This document shows positions 27,301 to 37,071 of a stretch of DNA of 64,000 nt, piece after piece. Each line of letters opens with the position of its first letter. The first letter of the stretch is position 1. Made by a program: the position numbers and the translations under genes. Source of the stretch: Sphaerochaeta halotolerans. Its GTDB lineage: Bacteria > Spirochaetota > Spirochaetia > Sphaerochaetales > Sphaerochaetaceae. The notes beneath the pieces are model-generated. The model was given only the letters and a program-made list of their open reading frames with translations, was not told the DNA's origin and searched no databases. Location: assembly GCF_003429665.1 (NCBI RefSeq), contig NZ_QUWK01000003.1:1-64000 (forward strand), read 5' to 3'.

Positions 27301-28491
27301 ATGGCAAAAGAGAAATTTCAGAGGACGAAGCCACACGTAAACGTAGGTACCATCGGTCACGTTGACCATGGTAAGACTACCCTTACCGCAGCAATTACCA
27401 TGCACTGTGCTAAGTTGTTTGGCGATAAGGCACTTGCTTACGATTCAATCGACAACGCCCCTGAGGAAAAAGAGCGTGGTATTACCATTAACACCAGACA
27501 CGTTGAGTATCAGTCTACAAATAGACACTATGCACACGTTGACTGTCCGGGACACGCTGACTACATCAAGAACATGATCACCGGTGCTGCGCAGATGGAC
27601 GGCGCCATCATCGTCGTTGCAGCAACTGACGGTGCTATGGCACAGACCAAAGAGCACATCCTGCTCGCACGCCAGGTTGGTGTACCTTGCTTGATCGTGT
27701 TCATCAACAAGACTGACCAGGTTGATGATCCTGAATTGATTGACCTCGTTGAAGAAGAGATGCGCGACCTGCTCCGCGAGTATGGTTTCGACGGTGACAA
27801 TGCTCCTGTCATTCGCGGCTCTGCATTCGATGCAATGACCAACCCTGATGATCCTGAAAAAACCAAGTGCATCGACGAACTGCTTGATGCTATGGATAAC
27901 TTCATTCCGCTTCCGGAGCGCGCTATCGATCAGCCCTTCCTGATGCCGATTGAGGACATCTTCTCCATTTCCGGCCGTGGTACTGTTGTGACCGGTCGTA
28001 TCGAGCGTGGTATCGTCAAGGTTAACGATCCTGCTTCAATCGTTGGTATTCGCGATACCCGTGACACTGTTGTCACTGGTGTTGAGATGTTCAACAAGTT
28101 GCTCGACGAAGGTCAAGCTGGTGATAATATCGGTGCATTGCTTCGTGGTGTTGACAAGAAGGACGTTGTTCGAGGCCAAGTTCTGGCAAAGCCCAAGTCC
28201 ATCCATCCACATGCCAAGTTCTCCGGTACTGTATACGTACTGAGCAAGGACGAGGGTGGTCGTCACTCCCCATTCTTTAGCGGCTATCGCCCGCAGTTCT
28301 ATTTCCGCACCACTGATATCACTGGTACGGTAACTCTGCCTGAAGACAAGCAGATGGTTCTGCCTGGGGATCATACCGACATCAATGTTGAGCTCATTCA
28401 CCCTGTTGCTATGGACAAGGGACTCCGCTTCGCTATCCGCGAGGGTGGTAGAACCGTTGCTTCCGGCCAGGTTACCGAGATCATTGAATAA
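27301..28491 (+). CDS. tuf: elongation factor Tu
   Basis: EF-Tu carries aminoacyl-tRNA to the ribosome as a GTP complex. The 396-aa product has the G1 motif GHVDHGKTT (res. ~19-27), the switch region [20 protein letters not shown] (G3) and NKTD (G4), followed by the two beta-barrel domains. ATG 27301 is 5 bases after AGGAGG (27290-27295); ATG 27298 is too close. The gene leads the S10 cluster directly, without fusA, and has its own promoter and long leader. A hairpin follows before rpsJ. Confidence 0.98.
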   Translation: MAKEKFQRTKPHVNVGTIGHVDHGKTTLTAAITMHCAKLFGDKALAYDSIDNAPEEKERGITINTRHVEYQSTNRHYAHVDCPGHADYIKNMITGAAQMDGAIIVVAATDGAMAQTKEHILLARQVGVPCLIVFINKTDQVDDPELIDLVEEEMRDLLREYGFDGDNAPVIRGSAFDAMTNPDDPEKTKCIDELLDAMDNFIPLPERAIDQPFLMPIEDIFSISGRGTVVTGRIERGIVKVNDPASIVGIRDTRDTVVTGVEMFNKLLDEGQAGDNIGALLRGVDKKDVVRGQVLAKPKSIHPHAKFSGTVYVLSKDEGGRHSPFFSGYRPQFYFRTTDITGTVTLPEDKQMVLPGDHTDINVELIHPVAMDKGLRFAIREGGRTVASGQVTEIIE

Positions 28492-28510
28492 CTGTACCGA
28501 CGAATGTCTT

Positions 28511-28546
28511 GCCATCATCATATGATGGTGGCAGGGCCCGTTTTTT
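28511..28546 (+). terminator. tuf-rpsJ intergenic hairpin, possible attenuator
   Basis: GCCATCATCATATGATGGTGGC (28511-28532) folds into a near-perfect stem around CCATCAT/ATGATGG, followed after eight bases by T6 (28541-28546). A partial terminator would give more EF-Tu than ribosomal protein. The T-run overlaps the approach to the rpsJ ribosome site. Confidence 0.55.
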
Positions 28547-28555
28547 GGAGGAATA

Positions 28556-28864
28556 ATGGCTAAAGAGAGAATTCGAGTTAGGTTGAGAGGTTTTGATATT
28601 GAGCTGGTTGAACAGAGCTCAAAAGCTATCGTAGATACCGTTGTCAGGGCTGGAGCCACTGTGTCAGGTCCTGTTCCTCTCCCGACTCGTATCAACAAGT
28701 ACACTGTCCTGAGATCGCCCTTTGTCAACAAAAAGTCTCGTGAACAATTTGAGATGAGAACCCACAAAAGGTTGATTGACATTTTGGATCCTACATCAAA
28801 AGTCATGGATGCCCTCATGAAGCTTGAGCTCCCTGCCGGTGTGGATGTAGAGATTAAACAGTAA
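28556..28864 (+). CDS. rpsJ: 30S ribosomal protein S10
   Basis: S10 belongs to the 30S head and is also the NusE partner of NusG. The 102-aa product starts [20 protein letters not shown] and has the family signature [20 protein letters not shown] (res. ~36-55). TGGAGG lies upstream of ATG 28556. It opens the classical S10 order rpsJ-rplC-rplD-rplW-rplB-rpsS-rplV-rpsC-rplP-rpmC-rpsQ. Confidence 0.97.
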   Translation: MAKERIRVRLRGFDIELVEQSSKAIVDTVVRAGATVSGPVPLPTRINKYTVLRSPFVNKKSREQFEMRTHKRLIDILDPTSKVMDALMKLELPAGVDVEIKQ

Positions 28865-28881
28865 GAGAGTTGAGGTAAGAG

Positions 28882-29502
28882 ATGTTAGGGCTTATCGGCA
28901 AAAAAGTTGGAATGACACAGGTGTTTGATGCGCAAGGCAGGCTCACACCCGTGACTGTAATAAAAATAGAGGGCAACGTTGTTGTCTCGGACCGCAATGA
29001 GGAGAAGAATGGATATTCTGCTGCTGTATTGGGTTCGATTGACAAAAAGAAAAGCACTGTCACCAAACCGTATGCTGGCCAGTTCAAGGAAGTATGTGAA
29101 CCGAAGCAGCATGTTGTGGAATTCCGTGACTATGACCGAGAGGTTGCAGTCGGCGAGGTGCTGGGCGTGGATATATTTAAGGACATCTCATTTGTGGATG
29201 TCACTGGGACTTCTAAGGGAAAGGGTTTTGCCGGCGGTATGAAACGACATGGCTTTAAAGGCGGTCGTGCTACCCACGGTTCCAAATTCCATCGCGATAT
29301 CGGCGGTACGTCTATGTCTTCGACCCCTTCCCGTACGTTCAAAGGTACTCGGATGGCTGGCCATATGGGTAATGAGAGGACGACGGTCCAGAACCTGAAG
29401 GTAGTCCGTGTCGATGAAGAGATGCAGGTCCTTATGGTTAAGGGTGCTATCCCTGGCCCCGCCCAGAGTGTCGTCATCGTCAAGAAAGCGATCAAGAAGT
29501 AG
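28882..29502 (+). CDS. rplC: 50S ribosomal protein L3
   Basis: L3 binds early to 23S rRNA and reaches the peptidyl transferase centre. The 206-aa product starts [20 protein letters not shown] and has the central [20 protein letters not shown] signature (res. ~116-135). Length matches the bacterial family. GAGGTAAGAG precedes ATG 28882. It is the second gene of the S10 run, 17 bases after rpsJ. Confidence 0.97.
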   Translation: MLGLIGKKVGMTQVFDAQGRLTPVTVIKIEGNVVVSDRNEEKNGYSAAVLGSIDKKKSTVTKPYAGQFKEVCEPKQHVVEFRDYDREVAVGEVLGVDIFKDISFVDVTGTSKGKGFAGGMKRHGFKGGRATHGSKFHRDIGGTSMSSTPSRTFKGTRMAGHMGNERTTVQNLKVVRVDEEMQVLMVKGAIPGPAQSVVIVKKAIKK

Positions 29503-29513
29503 GGGCGAGATAT

Positions 29514-30143
29514 ATGGAAACGAAAGTCTTTTCAATCGACGGCAAAGAGGTCCGAACCCTCGTGTTGAATGATGAAGTGTTCAACAGAGAGATCAGTGAT
29601 GGTACCATTTATTATGCCGTGAACAGCGAGCTTGCAAACCACCGCGTTGGTACTGCAAGTACGAAGACCCGCGCAGAGGTCAGATACAGCAATAATAAAC
29701 CATACAAGCAGAAGGGTACTGGTAACGCACGTGCCGGTGATAAAAAAAGCCCTATCAGAGTTGGTGGTGGAACGATTTTTGGACCCAAGCCGCGTGATTA
29801 TAGTATTACCCTCCCCAAGAAGATGAAGAGGCTTGCTATGAAGAGCCTGTTGTCTATGGGAGTCAAGGAGGATCGTCTCGTTGTTGTAGAGGATTTCTCC
29901 ATCGAAAGTGGCAAAACCAGGGATCTGAATAAGATCCTCAAGAATTTCGTCGAGGATGAGAGCAGAACCATTCTGATCCTCAAGGATGACGATGCTATGG
30001 TGCGCCGTGCTGCAAGGAACATTCCGTACCTGCGTGTTCTTTCTTACAACAGGCTTTCTGCAAAGGAATTGTTGTATGGGAGAAAGCTCCTGGTTCTGGA
30101 AGGGGCTGCTAAGAATTTGAATGAATTCTACGGCGACAAATAA
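29514..30143 (+). CDS. rplD: 50S ribosomal protein L4
   Basis: L4 has a globular body and a loop lining the exit tunnel; in E. coli it also represses the S10 operon. The 209-aa product contains the loop region [20 protein letters not shown] (res. ~53-72, read as [12 protein letters not shown]) and [14 protein letters not shown] (~82-95). Start ATG 29514 follows GGGGCGAG. Whether it performs autogenous control in this organism is not known. Confidence 0.96.
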   Translation: METKVFSIDGKEVRTLVLNDEVFNREISDGTIYYAVNSELANHRVGTASTKTRAEVRYSNNKPYKQKGTGNARAGDKKSPIRVGGGTIFGPKPRDYSITLPKKMKRLAMKSLLSMGVKEDRLVVVEDFSIESGKTRDLNKILKNFVEDESRTILILKDDDAMVRRAARNIPYLRVLSYNRLSAKELLYGRKLLVLEGAAKNLNEFYGDK

Positions 30144-30154
30144 GGGGACCGGAG

Positions 30155-30457
30155 ATGAGAGCTGACCAAGTAATTATTGAACCCGTCCTGAGTGAGAAAA
30201 CCAATCTTGCTCGTGAGGGCGAAACAAAGAAGTATTCGTTCAAGGTCCGTATGGATAGCAACAAGTATCAGATCATGGAAGCTGTTAAAGAGCTCTTTGG
30301 TGTTGAGGTTGCAGCTTGTAACGTAATGATTGTGAAGGGCAAGCCAAAGTATTCCCGTGGTAAGGGTGGTTCCATCCTTGGTAACACCGGTAACTGGAAG
30401 AAGGCTGTCGTAACCCTGGCCAAGGGTGATACCATCCAGGCCATCGAAGGCGTATAA
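30155..30457 (+). CDS. rplW: 50S ribosomal protein L23
   Basis: L23 lies at the tunnel exit and is the docking site for trigger factor and SRP. The 100-aa product starts [20 protein letters not shown] and shows [20 protein letters not shown] (res. ~27-46) with the [16 protein letters not shown] loop. GGGGACCGGAG precedes ATG 30155. It is 11 bases after rplD. Confidence 0.96.
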   Translation: MRADQVIIEPVLSEKTNLAREGETKKYSFKVRMDSNKYQIMEAVKELFGVEVAACNVMIVKGKPKYSRGKGGSILGNTGNWKKAVVTLAKGDTIQAIEGV

Positions 30458-30471
30458 GGAGAAGTTGGATT

Positions 30472-31296
30472 ATGGCACTTAAATCATACAAGCCCAATAC
30501 TCCCGGCCTTCGCCAGAAGACCACTCTGGTCTTCAGCGAGCTGACTGCCAGCAAGCCTGAGAAGTCGTTGACCAGTGGTCTTAGCAAAAAGGCAGGTCGG
30601 GATACCTTCGGGCGCATCAGTGTTCGCCGTAGAGGCGGTGGCCATAAGCGTGCATATCGTGTAATCGATTTTAAACGCGACAAATACGGGATTCCCGGCG
30701 TTGTGAAGACAATCGAATACGATCCGAACCGCAGTGCAAACATTGCATTGGTATTTTATGCCGATGGTGAGAAGCGCTACATGATTGCTCCCCGGGGAAT
30801 CAAGGTGGGAACCACAGTGCTGAGTGGACCGGATGCTCCGGTTCAAGTAGGGAATGCTCTTCCTTTGAAGAAAGTACCCCTCGGTTTGGTGGTGCATAAT
30901 GTGGAGTTGACCCTCGGTCGCGGTGGACAACTCGTCCGCAGTGCTGGTTTGGGAGCTACCCTGGTTGCAAAGGAAGGGGACTATGTCACCCTCCGCCTGC
31001 CTTCAGGTGAAATGCGCATGGTGTTTGGTGAGTGCTATGCTACCCTCGGGCAGCTTGGCAACGAAGATCATATGAACGTCTCGCTCGGAAAGGCTGGTGC
31101 AAGTCGCCACCTTGGAAGACGGCCGAAGGTTCGTGGTGTAGCAATGAACCCGATCGATCACCCGCATGGTGGTGGTGAAGGTAAGACTGCTGCAGGTAGA
31201 AACCCTGTATCCCCATGGGGGAAGCCGGCAAAGGGTGGAAAAACCCGTTCCAAGAAAAAACCTTCCGGTGCATTCATCGTTAAGAAGCGGAAGTAG
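30472..31296 (+). CDS. rplB: 50S ribosomal protein L2
   Basis: L2 is a primary 23S rRNA binder needed for subunit joining and peptidyl transfer. The 274-aa product starts [17 protein letters not shown] and contains [20 protein letters not shown] (res. ~47-66) and the highly conserved [18 protein letters not shown] (~222-239) with its histidine-rich loop. AAGGAGAAG precedes the ATG. Length is normal. Confidence 0.98.
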   Translation: MALKSYKPNTPGLRQKTTLVFSELTASKPEKSLTSGLSKKAGRDTFGRISVRRRGGGHKRAYRVIDFKRDKYGIPGVVKTIEYDPNRSANIALVFYADGEKRYMIAPRGIKVGTTVLSGPDAPVQVGNALPLKKVPLGLVVHNVELTLGRGGQLVRSAGLGATLVAKEGDYVTLRLPSGEMRMVFGECYATLGQLGNEDHMNVSLGKAGASRHLGRRPKVRGVAMNPIDHPHGGGEGKTAAGRNPVSPWGKPAKGGKTRSKKKPSGAFIVKKRK

Positions 31297-31305
31297 GAGT
31301 AGAAA

Positions 31306-31578
31306 GTGGCTAGATCAATCAAAAAAGGTCCTTTTATTGAAAAGAAACTGTATAAGAGGATTCAGGAGTCTCTTAAGACAAATCAGAAGCAGATGATTAA
31401 GACTTATTCCCGCTCTTCCACGATCATCCCTGAAATGGTGGGGTTCACGATTTCTGTGTACAATGGAAAAACCTGGATTCCAGTATATATAACGGAAAAC
31501 TTGGTAGGACACAAACTCGGTGAGTTTTCTCCCACCAGAATTTTCCGCGGTCATGCTTCCGACAAGAAGGTTGGGTAA
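31306..31578 (+). CDS. rpsS: 30S ribosomal protein S19 (GTG start)
   Basis: S19 binds 16S rRNA in the 30S head beside S13. The 90-aa product starts (M)[19 protein letters not shown] and has [22 protein letters not shown]-type sequence (res. ~54-75; core [14 protein letters not shown]). The start codon is GTG, 5 bases after AGGAGTAG. rplV follows 5 bases after the stop. Confidence 0.97.
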   Translation: MARSIKKGPFIEKKLYKRIQESLKTNQKQMIKTYSRSSTIIPEMVGFTISVYNGKTWIPVYITENLVGHKLGEFSPTRIFRGHASDKKVG

Positions 31579-31583
31579 GCGGT

Positions 31584-31958
31584 ATGGGTAGTAAAATGGA
31601 AGATAAGAAAGGGTATTCAGCAACTGCCAAATTTTTGATGGTATCTCCTTCCAAGGTTCGCCCGGTTGCCAATCTTGTTCGGAATAAGTCGTATGTGGAA
31701 GCAGTAGCAATTCTTGAGGCTATGCCTCAGAAAGGATCTAATCTGATCCTGAAAGTTTTGCAATCCGCTTGTGCAAATGCGCTTGATCAGAACAAGAAGA
31801 TCGATGAAGAGAATCTTGTGATCAAGGAGTTGCAGGTTAACGAGGGGCCAAGGCTCAAGAGAGTCTGGCCGAGATCCCATGGAAGACGGGATATTCTGCT
31901 TAAGAGGATGTCACACATTACCGTCGTCGTTGACGAAAAAGCAAGCGTGAGGAAGTAA
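31584..31958 (+). CDS. rplV: 50S ribosomal protein L22
   Basis: L22 has a long hairpin lining the exit tunnel. The 124-aa product shows SATAKFLMVSPSKVRPVANL (res. ~12-31) and the tunnel-loop/C-terminal sequence RLKRVWPRSHGRRDILLKRM (~91-110). Start ATG 31584 has only a weak ribosome site (AAGCGG), so translation probably depends on coupling from rpsS; ATG 31596 is an alternative. Confidence 0.95.
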   Translation: MGSKMEDKKGYSATAKFLMVSPSKVRPVANLVRNKSYVEAVAILEAMPQKGSNLILKVLQSACANALDQNKKIDEENLVIKELQVNEGPRLKRVWPRSHGRRDILLKRMSHITVVVDEKASVRK

Positions 31959-32666
31959 ATGGGTCAGAAAGTCAATCCTATTGGGCTCCGTCTTGGAGTC
32001 AACAAGACCTGGAAGTCCAAATGGTATGTGGACCCCAGGGAGTATGCGGACACTCTGCATGAAGATCTGAAGCTGAGAAAGGCTTTGGTTGAATGCCCTG
32101 AAGTCCAGGGTGCTGAGATTTCGGATGTTGAAATCATTCGTAAGCCCCAGCGCATCACGATCGTGATCACCACCAGCCGCCCTGGTATCATCATTGGTAG
32201 CAAGGGTGCAAATGTTGAGAAGCTTGGAGTACGTCTCCAGAAGCTTTCCGACAAGAAAGTGCAGATTAAGATCAAGGAAATCAAGAAGCCAGAGGCTGAT
32301 GCCCAGCTGATCGCCTTAAACGTTGCTAGACAGCTTGTGAGTCGCGGTTCATTCCGCCGTTCAATGAAAATGGCTGTTTCCAAGGCAATGCAGAATGGTG
32401 CTCAGGGTGTTAAGATCCGGCTCTCCGGTCGTATCGGTGGTGCAGAAATTGCACGCTCGGAGTGGATGAAGGAAGGAAGAATTCCCCTTCACACGCTGCG
32501 CAGCGACATCGACTATGGATTCACTACAGCTAATACCTCCTTCGGTGTCATTGGCGTCAAGGTGTGGGTGTACAATGGTGAAATCTACGATCGTGCAGTC
32601 AAGAACGACGCTGGTGGTTTGGTGAAAAAGCCAACCAAGAGCGATGGTGTTGAGGCAAGGAGTTAG
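31959..32666 (+). CDS. rpsC: 30S ribosomal protein S3
   Basis: S3 is at the mRNA entry site. The 235-aa product starts MGQKVNPIGLRLGVNKTWKS, contains a KH domain with SRPGIIIGSKGANVEKL (res. ~68-84) and a C-terminal domain with SGRIGGAEIARSEWMKEGRI (~153-172). Its ATG begins directly after the rplV stop codon (zero gap), a sign of coupled translation. GTGAGGAAG within the rplV end supplies a ribosome site. Confidence 0.97.
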   Translation: MGQKVNPIGLRLGVNKTWKSKWYVDPREYADTLHEDLKLRKALVECPEVQGAEISDVEIIRKPQRITIVITTSRPGIIIGSKGANVEKLGVRLQKLSDKKVQIKIKEIKKPEADAQLIALNVARQLVSRGSFRRSMKMAVSKAMQNGAQGVKIRLSGRIGGAEIARSEWMKEGRIPLHTLRSDIDYGFTTANTSFGVIGVKVWVYNGEIYDRAVKNDAGGLVKKPTKSDGVEARS

Positions 32667-32672
32667 TAGGCC

Positions 32673-33089
32673 ATGCTTAGTCCAAAGAGAATTAAACACA
32701 GAAAGAAACAGCGTGGCACCACTGATGGTGTTGCACATCGCGGGACTACTATTGCTTTCGGTGAATTCGGTTTGCTCGCACTTGAGCCGAAGTGGATCAC
32801 CAATCGCCAGATTGAGGCAGCCCGTATCGCCATGACCCGTCACATTAAGCGTGGTGGTAAGGTATGGATTAGGATTTTCCCTGACATGCCCTATACCAAG
32901 AAGCCCGCTGAAACCAGACAGGGTAACGGTAAGGGGAACCCTGAAGGTTGGGTCGCTGTCGTGAAGACAGGCGCTGTGATGTTTGAAATGGGTGGCGTTC
33001 CTGAAGAGCTCGCTCGTGAGGCTTTGGAGCTTGCAGCTTCCAAGCTTCCGATCAAGACGAAGTTTGTCGCCAGAAGGGAAGTGGAGTAA
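32673..33089 (+). CDS. rplP: 50S ribosomal protein L16
   Basis: L16 organises the A-site region of the large subunit. The 138-aa product starts [20 protein letters not shown] and has [20 protein letters not shown] (res. ~49-68) and [20 protein letters not shown] (~76-95), the family's tRNA-contact loop. ATG 32673 follows the rpsC stop by six bases. rpmC starts four bases after its own stop. Confidence 0.97.
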   Translation: MLSPKRIKHRKKQRGTTDGVAHRGTTIAFGEFGLLALEPKWITNRQIEAARIAMTRHIKRGGKVWIRIFPDMPYTKKPAETRQGNGKGNPEGWVAVVKTGAVMFEMGGVPEELAREALELAASKLPIKTKFVARREVE

Positions 33090-33093
33090 GAGT

Positions 33094-33300
33094 ATGAAAA
33101 ATTCATATAAAGATTTAACCCTTGACGAGCTGGTAGCCAAGAAGGAGCAACTTCACAAGGAGTACTTCGACCTTCGTATGGGAAGAGTGCTCGGACATGT
33201 GGAGAATCCACTTGCTGTTCGTACCGTCAGGAGGAACATCGCTCGTGTGAATACCCGTATTCGTGAGTATGAACTCGGAATTCGGAACGTGGCAAAGTAA
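33094..33300 (+). CDS. rpmC: 50S ribosomal protein L29
   Basis: L29 is a small helical protein next to L23 at the tunnel exit. The 68-aa product starts MKNSYKDLTLDELVAKKEQL and has the typical second helix TVRRNIARVNTRIREYELGI (res. ~43-62). GGAGTAAGAG overlaps the rplP end and serves as ribosome site for ATG 33094. Upstream in-frame codons belong to the overlapping rplP region and are not family-like. Confidence 0.95.
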   Translation: MKNSYKDLTLDELVAKKEQLHKEYFDLRMGRVLGHVENPLAVRTVRRNIARVNTRIREYELGIRNVAK

Positions 33301-33315
33301 GGGAGAGCGATTCAG

Positions 33316-33567
33316 ATGGAAGCTAATAAAAAAAGTTTTACCGGCCGGGTGGTCAGTGACAAGATGGATAAGACGATTGTCGTTGCTGTTTCCTCAAGAA
33401 GACTGCATCCCCTGTATAAGAAGTATGTGACTACCACCAAAAAGGTGAAGGCACATGATGAGAGGAACGAGGCAAAAATCGGCGACACCGTACGTGTTTT
33501 GGAATGCCGCCACATCAGCAAGGATAAGTGCTGGCGTCTCGTGCAGATCGTCGAGCGCGCTCGCTAA
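33316..33567 (+). CDS. rpsQ: 30S ribosomal protein S17
   Basis: S17 is an early 16S rRNA binder with an OB fold. The 83-aa product has [20 protein letters not shown] (res. ~8-27), the [19 protein letters not shown] loop and [29 protein letters not shown] precedes ATG 33316. Last gene of the S10 set before the spc-type genes begin at rplN; there is no gap in the run. Confidence 0.96.
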   Translation: MEANKKSFTGRVVSDKMDKTIVVAVSSRRLHPLYKKYVTTTKKVKAHDERNEAKIGDTVRVLECRHISKDKCWRLVQIVERAR

Positions 33568-33582
33568 TAGGAGAGAGACGAT

Positions 33583-33948
33583 ATGGTACAGATGCAGACC
33601 TATTTGAATGTAGCGGATAACAGTGGTGCTAAGCGTGTGCAGTGCATCAAGGTTCTTGGCGGAAGCCATCGCTATGTTGCCGGTGTTGGTGACATTATTG
33701 TTGTGGCTGTAAAGGCCGCATTGCCAAATGGCGCCATCAAGAAGGGTGACGTTATGAAGGCAGTCATTGTTCGAACGAAGAAGGAATACCGCAGACCTGA
33801 CGGTACCTATATCAGGTTCGATGACAACGCTTGCGTTATCATTGATGCCAACAATAACCCGCGCGGTAAGCGTATCTTTGGACCCGTAGCTAGAGAGCTG
33901 CGTAATGGGTACATGAAGATTGTTTCTCTCGCGCCGGAAGTGTTGTAG
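33583..33948 (+). CDS. rplN: 50S ribosomal protein L14
   Basis: L14 contacts 16S rRNA in an intersubunit bridge. The 121-aa product starts [20 protein letters not shown], followed by [19 protein letters not shown] and the family signature [18 protein letters not shown] (res. ~70-87). GGAGAGAGACG precedes ATG 33583. The stop is 10 bases before the rplX start. Confidence 0.97.
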   Translation: MVQMQTYLNVADNSGAKRVQCIKVLGGSHRYVAGVGDIIVVAVKAALPNGAIKKGDVMKAVIVRTKKEYRRPDGTYIRFDDNACVIIDANNNPRGKRIFGPVARELRNGYMKIVSLAPEVL

Positions 33949-33958
33949 GAGTATACAC

Positions 33959-34264
33959 ATGAAGCTTAAGAAGAACGACACCGTAATGATCATTGCTGGT
34001 AAAGACAAAGGAAAGTCCGGCAAGATTGTGAAGGTAGACCGTGAGAAAGAGAGGGTCGTTGTCCAGGGTGCCAACATGGTGAAAAAGTCCATGCGTAAGA
34101 AGAACCAACAGGATAAAGGCGGCATCGTGGAAATTGAGGCACCAATCCATGTTTCAAATGTAGCTTACGTCACCGGAAAAGGTGAAACTACAAGGATTGG
34201 ATACAAGTTTGATGAAAGCGGCAAAAAAGTCCGCTATGCCAAGAAAACCGGGGAAGTAATCTAA
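33959..34264 (+). CDS. rplX: 50S ribosomal protein L24
   Basis: L24 is an assembly initiator on 23S rRNA. The 101-aa product starts [20 protein letters not shown], the KOW motif, followed by [23 protein letters not shown] 33959 follows AGGAG in the rplN stop region; further upstream codons overlap rplN and are not family-like. The final base of its stop codon is the first base of the rplE ATG. Confidence 0.96.
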   Translation: MKLKKNDTVMIIAGKDKGKSGKIVKVDREKERVVVQGANMVKKSMRKKNQQDKGGIVEIEAPIHVSNVAYVTGKGETTRIGYKFDESGKKVRYAKKTGEVI

Positions 34265-34815
34265 TGGAAAAGTTTATACCAAACCTTAAGAAAAAATACC
34301 TGGAAACAGTAGCTCCTGCTCTGTCCGAAGAATTTGGCTATAGCTCCAAAATGCAGATCCCCGCTCTCGAGAAGGTTGTCGTCAGTGTCGGTGTCGGCGA
34401 AGCCATTACCAATAAGAAACTCCTCGATGCTGCTGTCAAGGAGCTTGAGCAGATTACCGGTCAGCATGTATTGAAAACCAAGGCCAAAAAGTCCATCGCA
34501 AACTTCAAGGTTCGTGAAGGTTATGAGATTGGTGCCATGGTGACACTGCGTGGTGAAAACATGTGGTTCTTCCTGGAGAGGCTGATCAGCATCGCTCTTC
34601 CCCGCGTTAAGGACTTTAGAGGTGTCAAACCCAACGCTTTTGATGGGCACGGGAACTATTCACTCGGTATCACCGAGCAAATTATTTTCCCTGAGATTGA
34701 CTTCGATAAGATCGAACGCGTCAGCGGTTTAAATGTCGCCATTGTAACGACCGCAAAGACCGATGAAGAAGGCTACGCCCTGCTTGCAAAGCTTGGCATG
34801 CCCTTCAGTAAATAA
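34264..34815 (+). CDS. rplE: 50S ribosomal protein L5
   Basis: L5 binds 5S rRNA and contacts P-site tRNA and S13. The 183-aa product has the family segments [20 protein letters not shown] (res. ~28-47), [20 protein letters not shown] and [20 protein letters not shown] (~113-132). The start overlaps the rplX stop (TAATG). Length is normal. Confidence 0.97.
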   Translation: MEKFIPNLKKKYLETVAPALSEEFGYSSKMQIPALEKVVVSVGVGEAITNKKLLDAAVKELEQITGQHVLKTKAKKSIANFKVREGYEIGAMVTLRGENMWFFLERLISIALPRVKDFRGVKPNAFDGHGNYSLGITEQIIFPEIDFDKIERVSGLNVAIVTTAKTDEEGYALLAKLGMPFSK

Positions 34816-34829
34816 GGGGTAAGAGACAT

Positions 34830-35015
34830 ATGGCAAAGAAATCAATGATCGTAAAGGCCAAGAGAGAGCCTAAGTTCAGCACCAGACACGTCAATCGCTG
34901 TAGAATTTGCGGGAGACCCCGTGGCTATATGCGCCAGTTCGACATGTGCAGGATCTGTTTCCGTAAATTGGCTAGTGAAGGCCAGATTCCTGGTGTTACC
35001 AAATCCAGTTGGTAG
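34830..35015 (+). CDS. rpsZ: 30S ribosomal protein S14, zinc-binding (type Z)
   Basis: S14 completes the 30S head near the P site. This is the short 61-aa zinc form: cysteines at 24, 27, 40 and 43 (CRIC...CRIC) with the linker [11 protein letters not shown], and the C-terminal [14 protein letters not shown] 34830 follows GGGGTAAGAG. With zinc-type S4 and L36 in the same run, this organism keeps zinc-dependent ribosomal proteins here; zinc-free paralogues elsewhere cannot be excluded. Confidence 0.97.
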   Translation: MAKKSMIVKAKREPKFSTRHVNRCRICGRPRGYMRQFDMCRICFRKLASEGQIPGVTKSSW

Positions 35016-35024
35016 GAGAGAAAA

Positions 35025-35423
35025 ATGGCTGTAAGTGATCCAGTAGCTGATATGCTGACTAAGGTTAGAAATGCTAACATGGCCAAGCATGAGAAAGTAG
35101 ATGTTTCTACTTCCAAGATGAAGCTTCAGATAGTGAAGATTCTAAAGAATGAAGGATATATCAAGAACTTCAAGAAGGTGACCAAGGATGGGATTTCCTA
35201 TATCCGAGTTTTCCTGAAGTATGATGATAATCAGAGTCCAGTGCTCCATGGGATTCAACGCATCAGCACTCCCGGCCGTCGTGTGTACACCGGCTATCGT
35301 GGGATGCCCCGTGTGTACAATGGGCATGGCGTCGTTGTAGTATCTACTTCTTCGGGTGTCATCACCGGGAAGAAGGCTACAGAGAACAAGGTCGGTGGCG
35401 AGCTGATCTGCTCTATTTGGTAA
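35025..35423 (+). CDS. rpsH: 30S ribosomal protein S8
   Basis: S8 binds the central domain of 16S rRNA and in E. coli represses the spc operon. The 132-aa product starts [20 protein letters not shown] and ends with [20 protein letters not shown] followed by LICSIW, the family C-terminus. AGGAGAG precedes ATG 35025. Autogenous control through the rplX-rplE region is possible but no mimic of its 16S site was identified. Confidence 0.97.
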   Translation: MAVSDPVADMLTKVRNANMAKHEKVDVSTSKMKLQIVKILKNEGYIKNFKKVTKDGISYIRVFLKYDDNQSPVLHGIQRISTPGRRVYTGYRGMPRVYNGHGVVVVSTSSGVITGKKATENKVGGELICSIW

Positions 35424-35434
35424 GGTGGTAAAGA

Positions 35435-35980
35435 ATGTCCAGAGTTGGAAAATTGCCAATCACAGTACCGCAAGGGGTCAAAGTTGCCATCAACGGTGGT
35501 TTGATTAATGTTGAAGGTCCGAAAGGAAAGCTCAGTTGCCCAACCCGCCCTGAGGTTGTAATCAACATGGAGGAGTCCACAATCAAGGTGCTTCCCAGGG
35601 ATGAGTCCAAGGAAAGTAATAGTTTCCAGGGGCTCTACCGCCAGTTGGTCAACAACATGGTTATTGGAGTATCCAAGGGATTCTCCAAGACCCTCATAAT
35701 TAATGGTGTTGGTTTTCGTGCAGACCTGAAGGCTAACATCTTGACCCTCAACCTCGGGTACTCTGAATTGATTGAAGTTGTACTTCCCCAGGGAATCACT
35801 GCTACCGTGGAAAACCCCAATAGGGTTACCATCAGCGGTATCGACAAGCAGCTCGTTGGGCAGACTTGTGCAGAGATTCGTTCCCTCCGAGAACCTGAGC
35901 CATATAAGGGCAAGGGGATCCGGTATGAGGACGAGGTAATTAGGCGCAAGGCTGGTAAGACAGCTTCTGCTAAGAAATAG
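35435..35980 (+). CDS. rplF: 50S ribosomal protein L6
   Basis: L6 lies near the factor-binding site of the large subunit. The 181-aa product starts MSRVGKLPITVPQGVKVAIN, has two related domains and carries the C-terminal signature REPEPYKGKGIRYEDEVIRR (res. ~150-169). AAGGTGG precedes ATG 35435. Length is normal. Confidence 0.97.
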   Translation: MSRVGKLPITVPQGVKVAINGGLINVEGPKGKLSCPTRPEVVINMEESTIKVLPRDESKESNSFQGLYRQLVNNMVIGVSKGFSKTLIINGVGFRADLKANILTLNLGYSELIEVVLPQGITATVENPNRVTISGIDKQLVGQTCAEIRSLREPEPYKGKGIRYEDEVIRRKAGKTASAKK

Positions 35981-35996
35981 TGGGTAGGTAGATAAG

Positions 35997-36356
35997 ATGA
36001 ATAGAGTTATCGATAAAAGAAGGAAACTTGCTCGTCGTAAGTATCATATTCGTAAGCACATCTCCGGTACCGCAAGTAAGCCGAGAATGAGCGTATTCCG
36101 CAGCAATTCCCACATGTATGTACAGGTCATCGACGATGTAGCTGGTAACACCCTTGTTGCTGCAAGCACCATGGAAAAAGAGCTCAAGGGCTTGAAGAAC
36201 ACGGTTGCAGATGCAGCAAAACTCGGGGAAACCATTGGTAAGAGAATGCTCGAGAAGCAGATCGACACTTGTGTGTTTGATCGCAATGGCTATCTGTTCC
36301 ATGGAGTTGTCAAGAGCATCGCAGATGGCGCACGCAAAGTTGGCGTAAAGTTCTAG
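35997..36356 (+). CDS. rplR: 50S ribosomal protein L18
   Basis: L18 binds 5S rRNA together with L5. The 119-aa product has a basic start ([20 protein letters not shown]), then [25 protein letters not shown]-type sequence (core [16 protein letters not shown], res. ~31-46) and ends with [28 protein letters not shown] precedes ATG 35997. rpsE follows 9 bases after the stop. Confidence 0.97.
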   Translation: MNRVIDKRRKLARRKYHIRKHISGTASKPRMSVFRSNSHMYVQVIDDVAGNTLVAASTMEKELKGLKNTVADAAKLGETIGKRMLEKQIDTCVFDRNGYLFHGVVKSIADGARKVGVKF

Positions 36357-36365
36357 GGGGATACT

Positions 36366-36878
36366 GTGGATAGATCGAGAGATAGAGATAGAGATAAGAA
36401 CGACGGGTATGTCGAGAAGCTGGTCAAGCTGAACCGTGTTGCCAAGGTTGTCAAGGGTGGTAGAAGGTTCTCCTTCTCCGCACTGGTGGTCGTTGGTGAC
36501 CAGAATGGTAAGGTTGGATATGGTTTCGGTAAGGCCAATGACGTCACTGAGGCGATCAGAAAGGCTGTTGATCGTGCTAAGTCAAACATGATTGTGGTAC
36601 CGATGAAGAAGACAACCATTCCTCACGAGATCTTGGGTAACTACAAGAGTGCAAGTGTGCTCCTGAAGCCTGCAAGGCCTGGTACGGGTGTTATTGCCGG
36701 TGGTGCAGTGCGCGCCATTTGTGACGTCTGTGGTATTTCTGATATCCAGGGTAAGTCACTTGGCTCCAAGAATGCAATCAATACTGTAAAGGCTGCCTTT
36801 AACGGGTTCGAGAATCTTTTCGATGCCAAAGTGGTTGCAAAGAATCGGGGTAAATCCCTGAATGAGATGTGGGGGTAA
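36366..36878 (+). CDS. rpsE: 30S ribosomal protein S5 (GTG start)
   Basis: S5 affects decoding fidelity and helps form the mRNA entry site. The 170-aa product has a short Arg/Asp-rich head ([14 protein letters not shown]), the S5 domain with [20 protein letters not shown] (res. ~29-48) and the second domain with [20 protein letters not shown]. Start codon GTG 36366 is 5 bases after GGGGGA. The alternating RD head is compositionally odd but short. Confidence 0.96.
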   Translation: MDRSRDRDRDKNDGYVEKLVKLNRVAKVVKGGRRFSFSALVVVGDQNGKVGYGFGKANDVTEAIRKAVDRAKSNMIVVPMKKTTIPHEILGNYKSASVLLKPARPGTGVIAGGAVRAICDVCGISDIQGKSLGSKNAINTVKAAFNGFENLFDAKVVAKNRGKSLNEMWG

Positions 36879-36881
36879 GAG

Positions 36882-37070
36882 ATGGCTGATGCAAAGAAAA
36901 TCAAGGTTACCCTTGTCAGAGGACTTGCCGGGTCGTTGCCTAAGCAGCGAAGAACGGTGAAGGCTCTCGGACTTGGCAAGATTTCCAGCTCGGTTGTACA
37001 CGATGCTACTCCCGCAACGCTTGGGATGGTCCGTGTAGTAGCACACCTTGTGAAAGTCGAGGAGATGTAA
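36882..37070 (+). CDS. rpmD: 50S ribosomal protein L30
   Basis: L30 is a small 23S-binding protein. The 62-aa product has KIKVTLVRGLAGSLPKQRRT (res. ~6-25) and KALGLGKISSSVVHDATPAT (~27-46), the family core. It begins four bases after rpsE, whose stop region provides GGGGGTAAGAG as a ribosome site. rplO starts two bases after the stop. Confidence 0.96.
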   Translation: MADAKKIKVTLVRGLAGSLPKQRRTVKALGLGKISSSVVHDATPATLGMVRVVAHLVKVEEM

Positions 37071-37071
37071 G